This document shows positions 25,370-33,957 of a stretch of 64,000 nucleotides of DNA, piece after piece (position 1 is the stretch's first letter; each line of letters starts with the position of its first letter). The notes under the pieces are model-generated. The model saw only the letters and a program-made list of their open reading frames with translations. It made no database searches and was not told the DNA's origin. The position numbers were made by a program, and so were the translations under genes. Source of the stretch: Curtobacterium sp. TC1 (GTDB lineage Bacteria; Actinomycetota; Actinomycetes; Actinomycetales; Microbacteriaceae); the NCBI RefSeq assembly GCF_019844075.1, contig NZ_CP081964.1:868001-932000 (forward strand), given 5' to 3'.

Positions 25370-26647
25370 ATGGACTCGTCAGTGCCCCGCCCGATCGCCC
25401 TCCTGCGCTCCGCACTGCTGCCGGACGGCCGCTCGGTCGACGTCGCGATCGACGGCGCGACCGTCTTGACCGTGGCACCGGCCGGCACCCTCGCGGCCCC
25501 GGCGGAGGAGACGATCGACCTCGGCGGCCGGCTGCTCCTGACCGCACCGGCAGAACCCCACGCCCACCTCGACAAGGCCCTCAGCGCCGACGCCATCCGG
25601 CCGCCGCTCGGGGACCTCGGCGCCGCGATCGCCTCGTGGACCGCGCACGCGACGACCATGACCGTCGAGGACATCGCCGACCGTGCCCGGACCGCCGCCC
25701 TCACGCTGCTCGCCGCCGGCACCACGGCCGTCCGGAGCCACGTCGACGTGCTCAGCGGCCGGCACAGCGCGGCCGACCGGCCCGCCACCACGGAGCAGGC
25801 CCTGCGCGGCGCCCGTGCCCTCGTGCAGGTCCGCGACGAACTCGCCGGCCTGATGGACATCGAGCTCGTCGCCCTCGCCGGCCCGCTCGCACCCGACGAG
25901 CACGTCGAGGCGGTGCTCGACCTCGGCGTGGACCTGGTCGGCGGCGCACCGCACCTCGCCGAGGACCCCCTCGCCGACGTCGACCGACTCCTCGCCATCG
26001 CCCGCCGACGGGGCATCGGGGTCGACCTGCACGCCGACGAGAGCCTCGACGGTCCGGTGACCCTCGACCACTACGCCCGGGCGTCCCGCTCGCTGCGGCC
26101 GGACCGGCAGTACTCCGCCGGGCACTGCGTCCGGCTCGGCACCCTGGGGCCGGAGCGACTCGCCGAGGTCATCGCCGACGTGGCCGCAGCCGACCTCGGG
26201 GTGATCACGCTGCCGATCACGAACCTGTACCTGCAGGGCTGGCAGCACCCGGTCGCCACGCCGCGCGGACTGACCGCCATCCACGCGCTCCTCGACGCCG
26301 GCGTCCGCGTCGCCGCCGGCGCGGACAACGTCCGCGACCCCTTCAACCCGGTCGGCCGGAGCGATGCCTTCGAGACCGCATCGCTGCTCGTCTCCGCCGG
26401 CCACGTCACGCCGGACCAGGCGTACGCGATGGTGAGCGACACCGCCCGGAGCGTGATGGGCCTCCCGGTCGCCGGTCCCGTCCCCGGGCGGCGCGCCGAC
26501 CTGCTCGCCGTGGCCGCGACGAGCGTCACCGATGCCGTCGCGAACGCCCCCGCCGACCGCATCGTCCTGTCCCGCGGGCGACTCGTCGCCCGCACCGAGG
26601 TGCGACGGACCGTCGCCGCACCGGCCGCGGCCGCCGTCCCCGCCTGA
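25370..26647 (+). CDS. Cytosine-deaminase-like amidohydrolase
   Basis: A 425-residue amidohydrolase of the CodA branch. Metal and catalytic motifs: PHAHLDKALS (about 63-72), SHVDVLSG, DLHADES, GHCVRLG and GADNVRDPFNPVG, the last being characteristic of cytosine/isoguanine deaminases. It removes an exocyclic amine from a pyrimidine or pyrimidine-like ring, releasing ammonia. The ATG at 25370 has GAGAGG 6 nt upstream. First gene of a transport operon with 38 nt to the ATPase gene, so the importer probably supplies its substrate. Confidence 0.85.
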   Translation: MDSSVPRPIALLRSALLPDGRSVDVAIDGATVLTVAPAGTLAAPAEETIDLGGRLLLTAPAEPHAHLDKALSADAIRPPLGDLGAAIASWTAHATTMTVEDIADRARTAALTLLAAGTTAVRSHVDVLSGRHSAADRPATTEQALRGARALVQVRDELAGLMDIELVALAGPLAPDEHVEAVLDLGVDLVGGAPHLAEDPLADVDRLLAIARRRGIGVDLHADESLDGPVTLDHYARASRSLRPDRQYSAGHCVRLGTLGPERLAEVIADVAAADLGVITLPITNLYLQGWQHPVATPRGLTAIHALLDAGVRVAAGADNVRDPFNPVGRSDAFETASLLVSAGHVTPDQAYAMVSDTARSVMGLPVAGPVPGRRADLLAVAATSVTDAVANAPADRIVLSRGRLVARTEVRRTVAAPAAAAVPA

Positions 26648-26684
26648 CCCCACCGCCCGCCCGCACCGAGAACCCGAGGTGATC

Positions 26685-27452
26685 GTGACCACCACCGCCC
26701 CGCCACCCGTCGCCACGACGGACACGCTGCTCGACTTCCGCAACGTCGAGATGACCTTCCCGAACGGCACCATCGCCCTGCAGGGCGTCGACCTCACCGT
26801 GGACCGTGGCCAGTTCGTCTCGGTCGTCGGCCCGTCCGGCTGCGGCAAGTCCACGCTGCTCCGCATCGCCTCCGGCCTCGAGACCGCGTCGGACGGGTCG
26901 GCCGGTGTCGCGGCCGACCGCATCGGCTACGTCTTCCAGGACGCCACGCTCCTGCCCTGGCGCACCGTGCAGGGCAACGTCGAACTGCTCGCCGAGCTCG
27001 GACACGTGTCGAAGGCCGAGCGGGCCGCCAAGGCCGCCCACGCCATCGAACTCGTCGGCCTGAACGGCTTCGAGACGAACCTGCCGAAGCAGCTGTCCGG
27101 CGGCATGCGGATGCGGGTCTCGCTCGCCCGGTCGCTCACCCTCGACCCGGAGCTCTTCCTGTTCGACGAGCCGTTCGGCGCCCTCGACGAGATCACCCGC
27201 GAACGCCTCAACGACGAGCTCCTCCGGCTGTTCGTCGAACAGCAGTTCGCCGGGCTCTTCATCACGCACTCCGTGTCCGAGGCCGTGTACCTCTCCACCG
27301 AGGTGATCGTGATGTCCGGACGCCCCGGCAGCATCGTCGGCCGGTTCGACGTGCCGTTCCCGATGCCCCGCGACCCCGACATCCGCTTCACACCCGAGTT
27401 CGCCGAACTGGTCGGCGAGGTCTCGCACGCGCTCCGGGAAGGACACCGCTGA
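26685..27452 (+). CDS. ABC transporter ATP-binding protein (SsuB/TauB/ThiZ type)
   Basis: A 255-residue ATPase. Walker A GPSGCGKST (about 50-58), Q-loop YVFQDATLLPW, signature LSGGMRMRVSLARSL, Walker B LFLFDEPFGALDE and switch His in FITHSVSEA. It belongs with importers of nitrate, sulfonate, and pyrimidine or thiamine precursors. The GTG at 26685 follows GAGGTGAT. The downstream permease start overlaps its stop (TGATG). Confidence 0.93.
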   Translation: MTTTAPPPVATTDTLLDFRNVEMTFPNGTIALQGVDLTVDRGQFVSVVGPSGCGKSTLLRIASGLETASDGSAGVAADRIGYVFQDATLLPWRTVQGNVELLAELGHVSKAERAAKAAHAIELVGLNGFETNLPKQLSGGMRMRVSLARSLTLDPELFLFDEPFGALDEITRERLNDELLRLFVEQQFAGLFITHSVSEAVYLSTEVIVMSGRPGSIVGRFDVPFPMPRDPDIRFTPEFAELVGEVSHALREGHR

Positions 27453-28321
27453 TGGTCACCCTGCAGGAGGCCGCCGAGACCCGCGCGGTCCGGGCCGCCG
27501 CCCGTCGTGCCGCTCCTCGGGCTCGCCGCGGCATCGCCTGGTGGCAGCCCGTCGTCGTCCTCGCCGTGCTCGTCGGCATCTGGTACGCGGCGGCCGCGTA
27601 CTACGACCACGTCCGCGGCCTGGCCTTCCTCGTGCCGTACCCGCACCTCGTGGCGAAGGCGATCGTCGCGCCGACCCTGCCGGACGGGTCGCCGTCCACG
27701 TTCGGCTCCGACCTCTGGTCCGCGCTCGGACGCACCACCGTCGTCTCGCTCACCGGCCTCGGCTTCGCGATCGTGATCGGCGTCGTCTGGGCGATGGCGA
27801 TGGCGCAGGCGAAGTGGCTCGAGAACTCGCTGTACCCGTACGCCGTGGTGCTGCAGTGCGTCCCGATCCTCGCCCTCGTGCCGCTCATCGGCGCCCTGTT
27901 CGGCTACGAGTTCGTCAGCCGCGTGATCGTCACCGTGATGATCGCGCTGTTCCCGATGGTGTCGAACACGCTGTTCGGGCTGCAGTCCGCCGACCGCGCG
28001 CAGCGTGAGCTGTTCCAGCTGCAGCGCGCCGGCCGGTTCGCCCAGCTCGTCAAGTTGCAGTTCCCCGCCGCGCTGCCGTCGATCTTCGTCGGCCTGCGCA
28101 CCTCCGCCGGGCTGAGCGTCATCGGGGCGATCGTCGGCGACCAGTTCTTCCAGCGCGGCAACCCCGGTCTCGGCGTCCTCATCCAGGTGACCGCATCGCG
28201 CCTGATGGGCCCCGAGCTGTACGCGACCATCCTGATCGCCTCGCTCTACGGCGTCGCCGTCTTCCTCGTGTTCGGCCTGATCGGCCGGCTGGCCGTCGGC
28301 CGCTGGCACGACTTCAGCTGA
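27452..28321 (+). CDS. ABC transporter permease (SsuC/TauC type)
   Basis: A 289-residue membrane subunit with about six helices and the EAA-type loop (RAQRELFQLQRAGRFAQLVKL region, about 182-203). It overlaps the ATPase gene by 1 nt and is followed after 79 nt by the binding-protein gene, completing a one-permease homodimeric importer. Confidence 0.92.
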   Translation: MVTLQEAAETRAVRAAARRAAPRARRGIAWWQPVVVLAVLVGIWYAAAAYYDHVRGLAFLVPYPHLVAKAIVAPTLPDGSPSTFGSDLWSALGRTTVVSLTGLGFAIVIGVVWAMAMAQAKWLENSLYPYAVVLQCVPILALVPLIGALFGYEFVSRVIVTVMIALFPMVSNTLFGLQSADRAQRELFQLQRAGRFAQLVKLQFPAALPSIFVGLRTSAGLSVIGAIVGDQFFQRGNPGLGVLIQVTASRLMGPELYATILIASLYGVAVFLVFGLIGRLAVGRWHDFS

Positions 28322-28400
28322 CTCCCCGCCCCCCCCCCACGAACCACACCACCCCTTCCCACCACAGCACCACGAGACCCGCACCACGAACGGAGCCTCC

Positions 28401-29588
28401 ATGCGCACCACCTCCCGCTTCGGCGTCGCCACCGCTGCCCTCGCCGCCACCGCCATCGCCCTCACCGGCTGTGCGGCGGGGTCGTCCGGCAGCACCGAGA
28501 CGACCGCCGCGACCTCGTCGACCGCCTCCGGGCCGAAGGTCGACCTCTCCGACGCGTGCCCCGCGACCGTCGTCGTCCAGACCGACTGGAACCCCGAGGG
28601 CGAGCACGGCCACCTGTACCAGATGCTCGGCCCGAACCCGGTGATCGACTCCTCCGGCAAGACCGTCACCGGCGACCTCTACGCCAACGGCAAGAGCACC
28701 GGCGTCAAGCTCGAGATCCGCGCCGGCGGCCCGGCGATCGGGTACACGAAGGTCGCGTCGCAGATGTACCAGGACAAGGACATCACCCTCGGGTACATGT
28801 CCACGGACGAGCAGGTGCAGTTCTCCGGCAAGCTGCCCACCACGGCGGTGTTCGCCGAGAACGACCAGTCCCCGATGTCGATCATGTGGGACCCGAAGAC
28901 GTACCCGGAGGTCGACAGCATCAAGAGCCTCGGCACGGCCCTCGAGAAGGACGGCGGTGTCGTCCGCTACTTCAGCGGTGCCGCGTACATGACCTACCTC
29001 GAGCAGTCCGGCATCCTGCCGAAGAAGGTCCTCGACGGCAGCTACGACGGCACCCCGTCGAAGTTCGTGTCCGCGGGCGGCAAGGACGCCCAGCAGGGCT
29101 TCGCGACCGCCGAGCCGTACATCTACCAGAACCAGGTCGCGGCCTGGGGCAAGAAGGTCGACTACGCGCTCGTCTCGAGCACGGGGTGGAACCCCTACCC
29201 CGAGGCGATGTCGGTCCGCACCGGTGACCTGGAGAAGCTCGAGCCGTGCCTGCAGAAGCTCGTGCCGGTCATGCAGCAGGCCGACGTGGACTACCTCAAG
29301 TCCCCGGGCGCCACGAACGACCTCATCACGAAGCTCGTGCAGCAGTACAACAACGGCTGGACCTACGACTCGAAGGTCGGCGCGTTCGCCGCGGCCCAGA
29401 TGGTGGAGCTCGGCCTCGCGAAGGACACCGACGGCTACATCGGGTCGATGGACGAGCAGCGCATGGAGGACTTCATCGCGAAGGCGACGCCCGTCTTCGC
29501 CGACACCGGTGACGTCAAGAGCGGCCTGAAGCCCTCCGACCTGTACACGAACGAGTTCCTCGACAAGTCCATCGGTCTGGGTTCCTGA
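28401..29588 (+). CDS. ABC transporter substrate-binding lipoprotein (NMT1/THI5-like)
   Basis: A 395-residue lipoprotein. The signal peptide ends in a lipobox with Cys24 (ALTGC), followed by a Ser/Thr-rich linker. The mature part, starting with VVVQTDWNPEGEHGHLYQML, resembles NMT1/THI5-type binding proteins that capture pyrimidine, thiamine-precursor or riboflavin-like ligands. With the cytosine-deaminase-like enzyme in the operon a nucleobase-like ligand is likely, but the specific compound cannot be read. Confidence 0.85.
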   Translation: MRTTSRFGVATAALAATAIALTGCAAGSSGSTETTAATSSTASGPKVDLSDACPATVVVQTDWNPEGEHGHLYQMLGPNPVIDSSGKTVTGDLYANGKSTGVKLEIRAGGPAIGYTKVASQMYQDKDITLGYMSTDEQVQFSGKLPTTAVFAENDQSPMSIMWDPKTYPEVDSIKSLGTALEKDGGVVRYFSGAAYMTYLEQSGILPKKVLDGSYDGTPSKFVSAGGKDAQQGFATAEPYIYQNQVAAWGKKVDYALVSSTGWNPYPEAMSVRTGDLEKLEPCLQKLVPVMQQADVDYLKSPGATNDLITKLVQQYNNGWTYDSKVGAFAAAQMVELGLAKDTDGYIGSMDEQRMEDFIAKATPVFADTGDVKSGLKPSDLYTNEFLDKSIGLGS

Positions 29589-29595
29589 CACCGGT

Positions 29596-29618
29596 CGGCT
29601 CCCGTCGCACGGGAGCCG
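29596..29618. terminator. Hairpin terminator of nucleobase ABC operon
   Basis: CGGCTCCCGT and ACGGGAGCCG form a 10-bp stem with loop CGC, 8 nt after the stop of the binding-protein gene. Confidence 0.75.
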
Positions 29619-29628
29619 GCCAACAAGC

Positions 29629-29656
29629 GGACGGGAGGCGCGGTGCCACGCCGCCC
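29629..29656. repeat. GGGAGGC hairpin element, copy 3
   Basis: GGACGGGAGGCGCGG is followed by CCGCGCCTCTCCCC; one extra base bulges the stem. It is 10 nt after the terminator and shares a 15-base left arm exactly with the copy at 39261. Confidence 0.55.
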
Positions 29657-29765
29657 CGCGCCTCTCCCCACCGGCACGGCCGGTCCGCCGCTGGCGCGTC
29701 GCACCGGAACCCGCGGCGTGGGCCCAGTCCGTCGTCCCCGCACCACCCACCCACCAGGAGTGAGC

Positions 29766-31130
29766 ATGACCACCGTCACCCCCACCTCCGTCGAGGCGCT
29801 GCGCGCCGAGCTCGTCGCACTGCTCGGCGAGCGCGGCGTGAGCGCCGACGAACGCACGCGGGCCCGCGCCTCCGTCGACGAGGCCACCATGAGCCCCATC
29901 CTCAGCGAGCAGCTGCCCCTCGGCCTCGCCGACCTCGTCGCGTCGCCGGCCACCGCCGACGACATCGCCGCCACCCTGCAGGCCGCGGTCCGGCACGGCG
30001 TCCCCGTCACCACCCGCGGGAAGGGCACCGGCAACTACGGCCAGGGCATCCCGCTGCACGGCGGCCTGGTCCTCGACACCTCGCGGGCACGCGCCGTCGT
30101 CGAGGTCGGCGACGGCTGGATCACCGCCGAGGCCGGCGCGTCCATGGTCGCCCTGGAGCAGGCGGCCGCCGCCACGGGCCAGCAGCTCTGGATGTACCCG
30201 TCCACCGCGCAGTCGACCATCGGCGGCTTCCTGTCCGGCGGGTCCGGCGGCACCGGGTCGATCGCGCACGGGTCGAACTGGCAGGGCTTCGTCACGGCGC
30301 TCGACGTCGCGCTCCCCGGCGCCGACGAGCTGCTGCACGTCGAGGGCGACGAGGCGCAGCCGTTCGTGCACACCTACGGCACCGCCGGCGTCATCGCCCG
30401 CGCCACCGTCCGGCTCGAGCCGCTGCAGGAGTGGCGAGCCGTCTACGCGGCGTTCCCCACCTTCGAGGACGCGCTCGTCGCCGTCCGCACGCTGCGCGGA
30501 CTCGACCCGGTGCCGCGGCTCGTGAGCGCCGACCGCGCCGAGATCGCCGCGACGCTGCCGTCCGACCTGGCCGTCCCCGACGACCGTGCGAGCCTGCGAG
30601 CGATCATCGACGACGTCGTGCTCGACGAGGCCCGGGCACGCATCGAAGCCGCCGGCGGTGAGGTCCTGGACGTCCGCGAGGGGCTGCAGCAGACCACGAA
30701 GGTGTCGATGCTGTCGTACAACCACCCGATCTGGTGGCTGAAGCGGAACACGAGCGACACCGAGTACTTCCACGTCGAGGTCGGCGGCGAGGCGCTCATC
30801 GACCGGATCGCCGAGGTCGAGGCCGTCTACCCCGGTGGCATGCTCCACATCGAGGCCGCGCACGTCGGACCGATCGGGATGCTCACCGCGCCGTACACCG
30901 GCGCCGAGGACGTCTACGCCGGCTACCCGGTGCTCCGCGAACTCGGCGTCCGGGTGCACAGCCCGCACCAGTACTACGTCGACCACGGCGTCGAGGAGCT
31001 CGTGGCGCTGAAGCAGCGCACCGACCCCGCGGGGCTGCTCAACCCCGGGCACGTCATCGACCCGTCGCTCGTGGTCAGCGGTGGCTCCACCGCGTCCGCG
31101 CAGCCCGTCGTCCCGGGGTTCGGCAAGTGA
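29766..31130 (+). CDS. FAD-binding (VAO/PCMH-type) oxidase
   Basis: A 454-residue flavoprotein. The FAD-binding PCMH domain spans about 55-225: TTRGKGTGNYGQGIPLHGG, AEAGASM and STIGGFLSGGSGGTGS. The C-terminal cap differs from glycolate-oxidase types. It oxidises a small polar substrate that I cannot identify. The ATG at 29766 has GGAG 5 nt upstream. Its stop overlaps the creatininase-family start (GTGA), so the two probably act in sequence. Confidence 0.82.
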   Translation: MTTVTPTSVEALRAELVALLGERGVSADERTRARASVDEATMSPILSEQLPLGLADLVASPATADDIAATLQAAVRHGVPVTTRGKGTGNYGQGIPLHGGLVLDTSRARAVVEVGDGWITAEAGASMVALEQAAAATGQQLWMYPSTAQSTIGGFLSGGSGGTGSIAHGSNWQGFVTALDVALPGADELLHVEGDEAQPFVHTYGTAGVIARATVRLEPLQEWRAVYAAFPTFEDALVAVRTLRGLDPVPRLVSADRAEIAATLPSDLAVPDDRASLRAIIDDVVLDEARARIEAAGGEVLDVREGLQQTTKVSMLSYNHPIWWLKRNTSDTEYFHVEVGGEALIDRIAEVEAVYPGGMLHIEAAHVGPIGMLTAPYTGAEDVYAGYPVLRELGVRVHSPHQYYVDHGVEELVALKQRTDPAGLLNPGHVIDPSLVVSGGSTASAQPVVPGFGK

Positions 31131-31969
31131 GCGCCGGCGTCGCCACGGTCCGCTCGCGTCGGCTCGCGGAACTGTCGGGTCCGGCCGTCGCGGCGGGCTT
31201 CGGGCCGGACACGATCGTCGTGCAGCCCACCGGCGCCGTCGAGCACCACGGCCCGCACCTGCCGCTCCTGACCGACCACCTGCTCGCCGAGCACATCGGC
31301 GGGGCGGCGGTCGAGCAGGCCGCCGCCGAGGGGCTGGACGTCTGGCAGCTCCCGACGCTGTCGTTCACGAAGTCCGACGAGCACAGCTGGGCGCCCGGCA
31401 CGGTGTGGCTCGACAGCGACACGATGTTCGACACCGCGGTGCAGATCGGCCGCGCGGTCGCCCTCACCGGTGCCGGCACCCTGGTGTTCGCCAACGGGCA
31501 CGGCGGCAACGTCGCCCTGCTGCAGGTCGCCCTGCGTGAGATCCGGAAGCGCTACGGGTTGAAGACCTTCCTCATGCCGACCCTCGCCCGCGTCCCCGGT
31601 CCGGACGGCGAGGACGCGGACGAGCTCGGGCTGGGGATCCACGGCGGTGCGGCGGAGACGTCGATGATCCTGCACCTGCGCCCGGACCTGGTCGACATGT
31701 CGCTCGCGGAGCGATGGGTGCCGGAGCACATCGCCGGCTTCGAGAAGATCGCCTTCAACGGCGGCCCGGTGTCGTTCGGGTGGTTGTCCGACGACTTCGG
31801 GACGCCCGGGGTCGTCGGCGATGCCAGCCGGGCGACGGCGTCGTACGGTGCCGTCCTCTGGGAGCACTCCGTCGCCGAGGCCGTGACGTCGCTGCACGAG
31901 ATCGCACGGTTCGACCCGGCGGTGAGCCGTCCGGCGGTGGCCCGCCCCGCCGACGCTGCGGTCTCGTGA
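31127..31969 (+). CDS. Creatininase-family amidohydrolase
   Basis: A 280-residue metal-dependent hydrolase. Metal-binding segments: QPTGAVEHHGPHLPLLTDH (about 31-49), NGHGGN and HGGAAETSMIL. The family includes creatininase, FAPy deformylase ArfB and the mycofactocin peptidase MftE, and opens or cleaves C-N bonds. Mycofactocin genes are absent here, so a catabolic ring or amide hydrolase is more likely. Translationally coupled to the genes on both sides by GTGA overlaps. Confidence 0.85.
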   Translation: MSAGVATVRSRRLAELSGPAVAAGFGPDTIVVQPTGAVEHHGPHLPLLTDHLLAEHIGGAAVEQAAAEGLDVWQLPTLSFTKSDEHSWAPGTVWLDSDTMFDTAVQIGRAVALTGAGTLVFANGHGGNVALLQVALREIRKRYGLKTFLMPTLARVPGPDGEDADELGLGIHGGAAETSMILHLRPDLVDMSLAERWVPEHIAGFEKIAFNGGPVSFGWLSDDFGTPGVVGDASRATASYGAVLWEHSVAEAVTSLHEIARFDPAVSRPAVARPADAAVS

Positions 31970-32613
31970 CCGTGCCGCGCGGGGCGGGCGTGTCCGACCC
32001 GGGCACGCCCGCCCCGGCGGCCGCCGTCGACGACTTGTCCGTGCCGACGGACCCGTTGACCCTCGCGGCGTCGTGGCTCCCCGCCGCGGCCGACGCCCCG
32101 GGTCCGACCATGACCCTCTCGACCGTCGGGCTCGACGGCTACCCCGACGCCCGGACGGTCCTGCTCTCCCTGTTCGACGGGGAGCGCCTGCACTTCCACA
32201 CCGACTCGCGCAGCCGCAAGGCCGCCGAACTCGCGGCGGTGCCCCGTGCCGCGGTGACCCTGCACTGGCCCGAGGCCGCGCGCCAGCTCGTCGTGGTCGG
32301 CGACGTGGCGCCCGTCTCCGACCACGAGGCCCGTGCGGCCTACGCGGCCAGGACGCCGTACCTGCAGGCCCTCGCGTGGGTCAACGACCACGCCTCCGCT
32401 GCGGACACACCGGCCCGGCGCCGGGAGGCCTGGGCGGCGTTCGACCGCGGACGGGCCGGCACGGACCTCGAGCCGCCGAGCACGTGGGCGGGGTTCGCAC
32501 TCACACCGGTGCGGATGGTGTTCTGGCGCGGGGCGACGGACGCGGCGAGCAACCGGCTCGCCTACCACCGGCGCGCGGACGGGTCGTGGTCGTGGGAGTC
32601 CTGGCCGGGGTGA
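31966..32613 (+). CDS. Pyridoxamine 5'-phosphate oxidase (PdxH) family protein
   Basis: A 215-residue FMN-binding split-barrel protein with the PNPOx core: TMTLSTVGLDGYPDARTVLL, LHFHTDSRSRKAAEL and the C-terminal NRLAYHR / WSWESW region resembling the PdxH dimerisation segment. It might be a true PNP oxidase, or a flavin oxidase recruited to the operon's catabolic pathway; the genomic position favours recruitment. Start GTG at 31966 overlaps the previous stop. Confidence 0.8.
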   Translation: MTVPRGAGVSDPGTPAPAAAVDDLSVPTDPLTLAASWLPAAADAPGPTMTLSTVGLDGYPDARTVLLSLFDGERLHFHTDSRSRKAAELAAVPRAAVTLHWPEAARQLVVVGDVAPVSDHEARAAYAARTPYLQALAWVNDHASAADTPARRREAWAAFDRGRAGTDLEPPSTWAGFALTPVRMVFWRGATDAASNRLAYHRRADGSWSWESWPG

Positions 32614-32650
32614 CCGCGCGCCGGGGCCGCGCCCTGGTCGTGGGGGAAGG

Positions 32651-32694
32651 CGGACGGGAGGCCCGTGGCGGCGTCGCCACGGGCCTCCCGTCCG
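32651..32694. terminator. GGGAGGC hairpin element, copy 4, perfect 20-bp stem
   Basis: The left arm CGGACGGGAGGCCCGTGGCG (32651-32670) pairs perfectly with 32675-32694 around the tetraloop GCGT. It lies 37 nt after the PNPOx-family stop, with a convergent gene on the other side, so it could terminate in both directions. Confidence 0.8.
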
Positions 32695-32770
32695 TCCTTC
32701 GGTCGCGTCCACCGCACGCACCGCGCCCGGCGGGAGCGGTCGCGGTCCCGCGACGCGCCGCTCACGTCCG

Positions 32771-32828
32771 CCGAGGTTCCGATCGGGAGTCTGACGGACG
32801 CCGACATGCCGAGATCTCGGAACCTCGG
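32771..32828. repeat. 58-bp element with 10-bp terminal inverted repeats, copy 2
   Basis: Same length and ends (CCGAGGTTCC ... GGAACCTCGG) as 7249-7306, in inverted orientation. Read on the minus strand, its first 30 bases differ from copy 1 at only about four positions. It ends 28 bp from the Gfo/Idh gene's stop. Confidence 0.7.
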
Positions 32829-32856
32829 GGGAACACGCGCGGGCGAGCCGTGCGCC

Positions 32857-33957
32857 CTACGACGCGGGGACGGACGCGCGCAGGGCCTCGCGCACCGAGC
32901 TCCACGCCGCCAGGCGGTCGCGGACGGCGTCGTGTCGCTCGGCGGCGAGTGCCTCGGCGTGCGCGCGCTCGAGCACCTCGTCGATGACGATGCGCTGCCC
33001 GGTCCGGGTCGAGGCGATCGCCGCCTCGACCATGGCGAGGCTCATGACGTTGCCGTGCACCTCGCCGTCCGGGGTCTCGCCGGAGCGCACGGCGTGCACG
33101 AACGACCTGAGCGCACCGGCGATCTCGTACCCCACGCTCGGTGCGGGCGACGGTGCGCCAGCGGTGCCGTCGAGGTCGCTGGACGGGTCGTGGTCGCCGT
33201 CCCACAGCGCGGTGCCGGCGGCGCCGGAGGCCCGCCAGTCGCCGTTCCACGAGGTCTCGGCACCCGGCGCGCACCACGAGCCGTCGTACACGTAGCGGAC
33301 GTCGTCCTCGAAGGCGAAGACCGCCGCAGCGGCCGCGTCGCCGCGGTACCAGGACCACGACGGGTTCCAGGACTCGCAGTACACCGACACCGGGTCCCGT
33401 TCGAGCACGTAGCGGGCGGAGTCGAACGCGTGGATCGCCATGTCGAGCAGCAGGACGTCGTCCATCTGCTCGCGGAAGCCGCCGAAGTGCGGAGCCTTGG
33501 CGAACCGCGTGCTCAGCCCGCCGATCGCACCCAGGCCGCGCACGTGCTGCCGGAACGCGACGAGCTGGTCGTTGTAGCGACGCGACTGCGACACCATGAA
33601 CAGCTTGCCGGTGGCCTCGGCCGCCGCGGCGAGCGAGAGTGCCTCGGCGACGGTCTGCGCTGCCGGCTTCTCGCCGAGCACGGGGAGTCCGGCGTGCAGC
33701 GCCTGCAGCGTGACGGGGTGGTGCGCGACCGGGACGGTGATGTCGAGCACCGCCTGCGCGCCGGTCTCCGCGGCGAGCACGGTCAGCTCGGTGCCGACGG
33801 GGATGCTCGGGTCGCCGGCGTGCGCGGCCCCGGCCCGGGCGACGTCGAGGTCGAGGTCGACGATGCCGACCAGCTCGACGTCCGGGTCGGCCGCGACGGT
33901 GGCGAGCCAGGCGCGGCCCATGCCGCCGGCGCCGACCTGCACGACGCGGAGGGTCAT
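32857..33957 (-). CDS. Gfo/Idh/MocA-family oxidoreductase
   Basis: A 366-residue NAD(P)-dependent sugar dehydrogenase. The Rossmann motif is VGAGGMGRAWL (about 7-17) and the EKP motif (GEKPAAQTVAEA, about 94-105) holds the conserved Lys. The family oxidises or epimerises sugars and cyclitols. Its ATG overlaps the stop of the ThuA gene (ATGA-type, minus strand), and both follow a sugar importer, so it probably acts on the imported sugar, for example by 3-keto formation. Confidence 0.9.
   Translation of the reverse strand: MTLRVVQVGAGGMGRAWLATVAADPDVELVGIVDLDLDVARAGAAHAGDPSIPVGTELTVLAAETGAQAVLDITVPVAHHPVTLQALHAGLPVLGEKPAAQTVAEALSLAAAAEATGKLFMVSQSRRYNDQLVAFRQHVRGLGAIGGLSTRFAKAPHFGGFREQMDDVLLLDMAIHAFDSARYVLERDPVSVYCESWNPSWSWYRGDAAAAAVFAFEDDVRYVYDGSWCAPGAETSWNGDWRASGAAGTALWDGDHDPSSDLDGTAGAPSPAPSVGYEIAGALRSFVHAVRSGETPDGEVHGNVMSLAMVEAAIASTRTGQRIVIDEVLERAHAEALAAERHDAVRDRLAAWSSVREALRASVPAS

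Noticed and set aside
31127..31969. Mycofactocin peptidase MftE
   Set aside because: No mftA, mftB, mftC or mftF genes nearby; a general creatininase-family hydrolase is the safer call.
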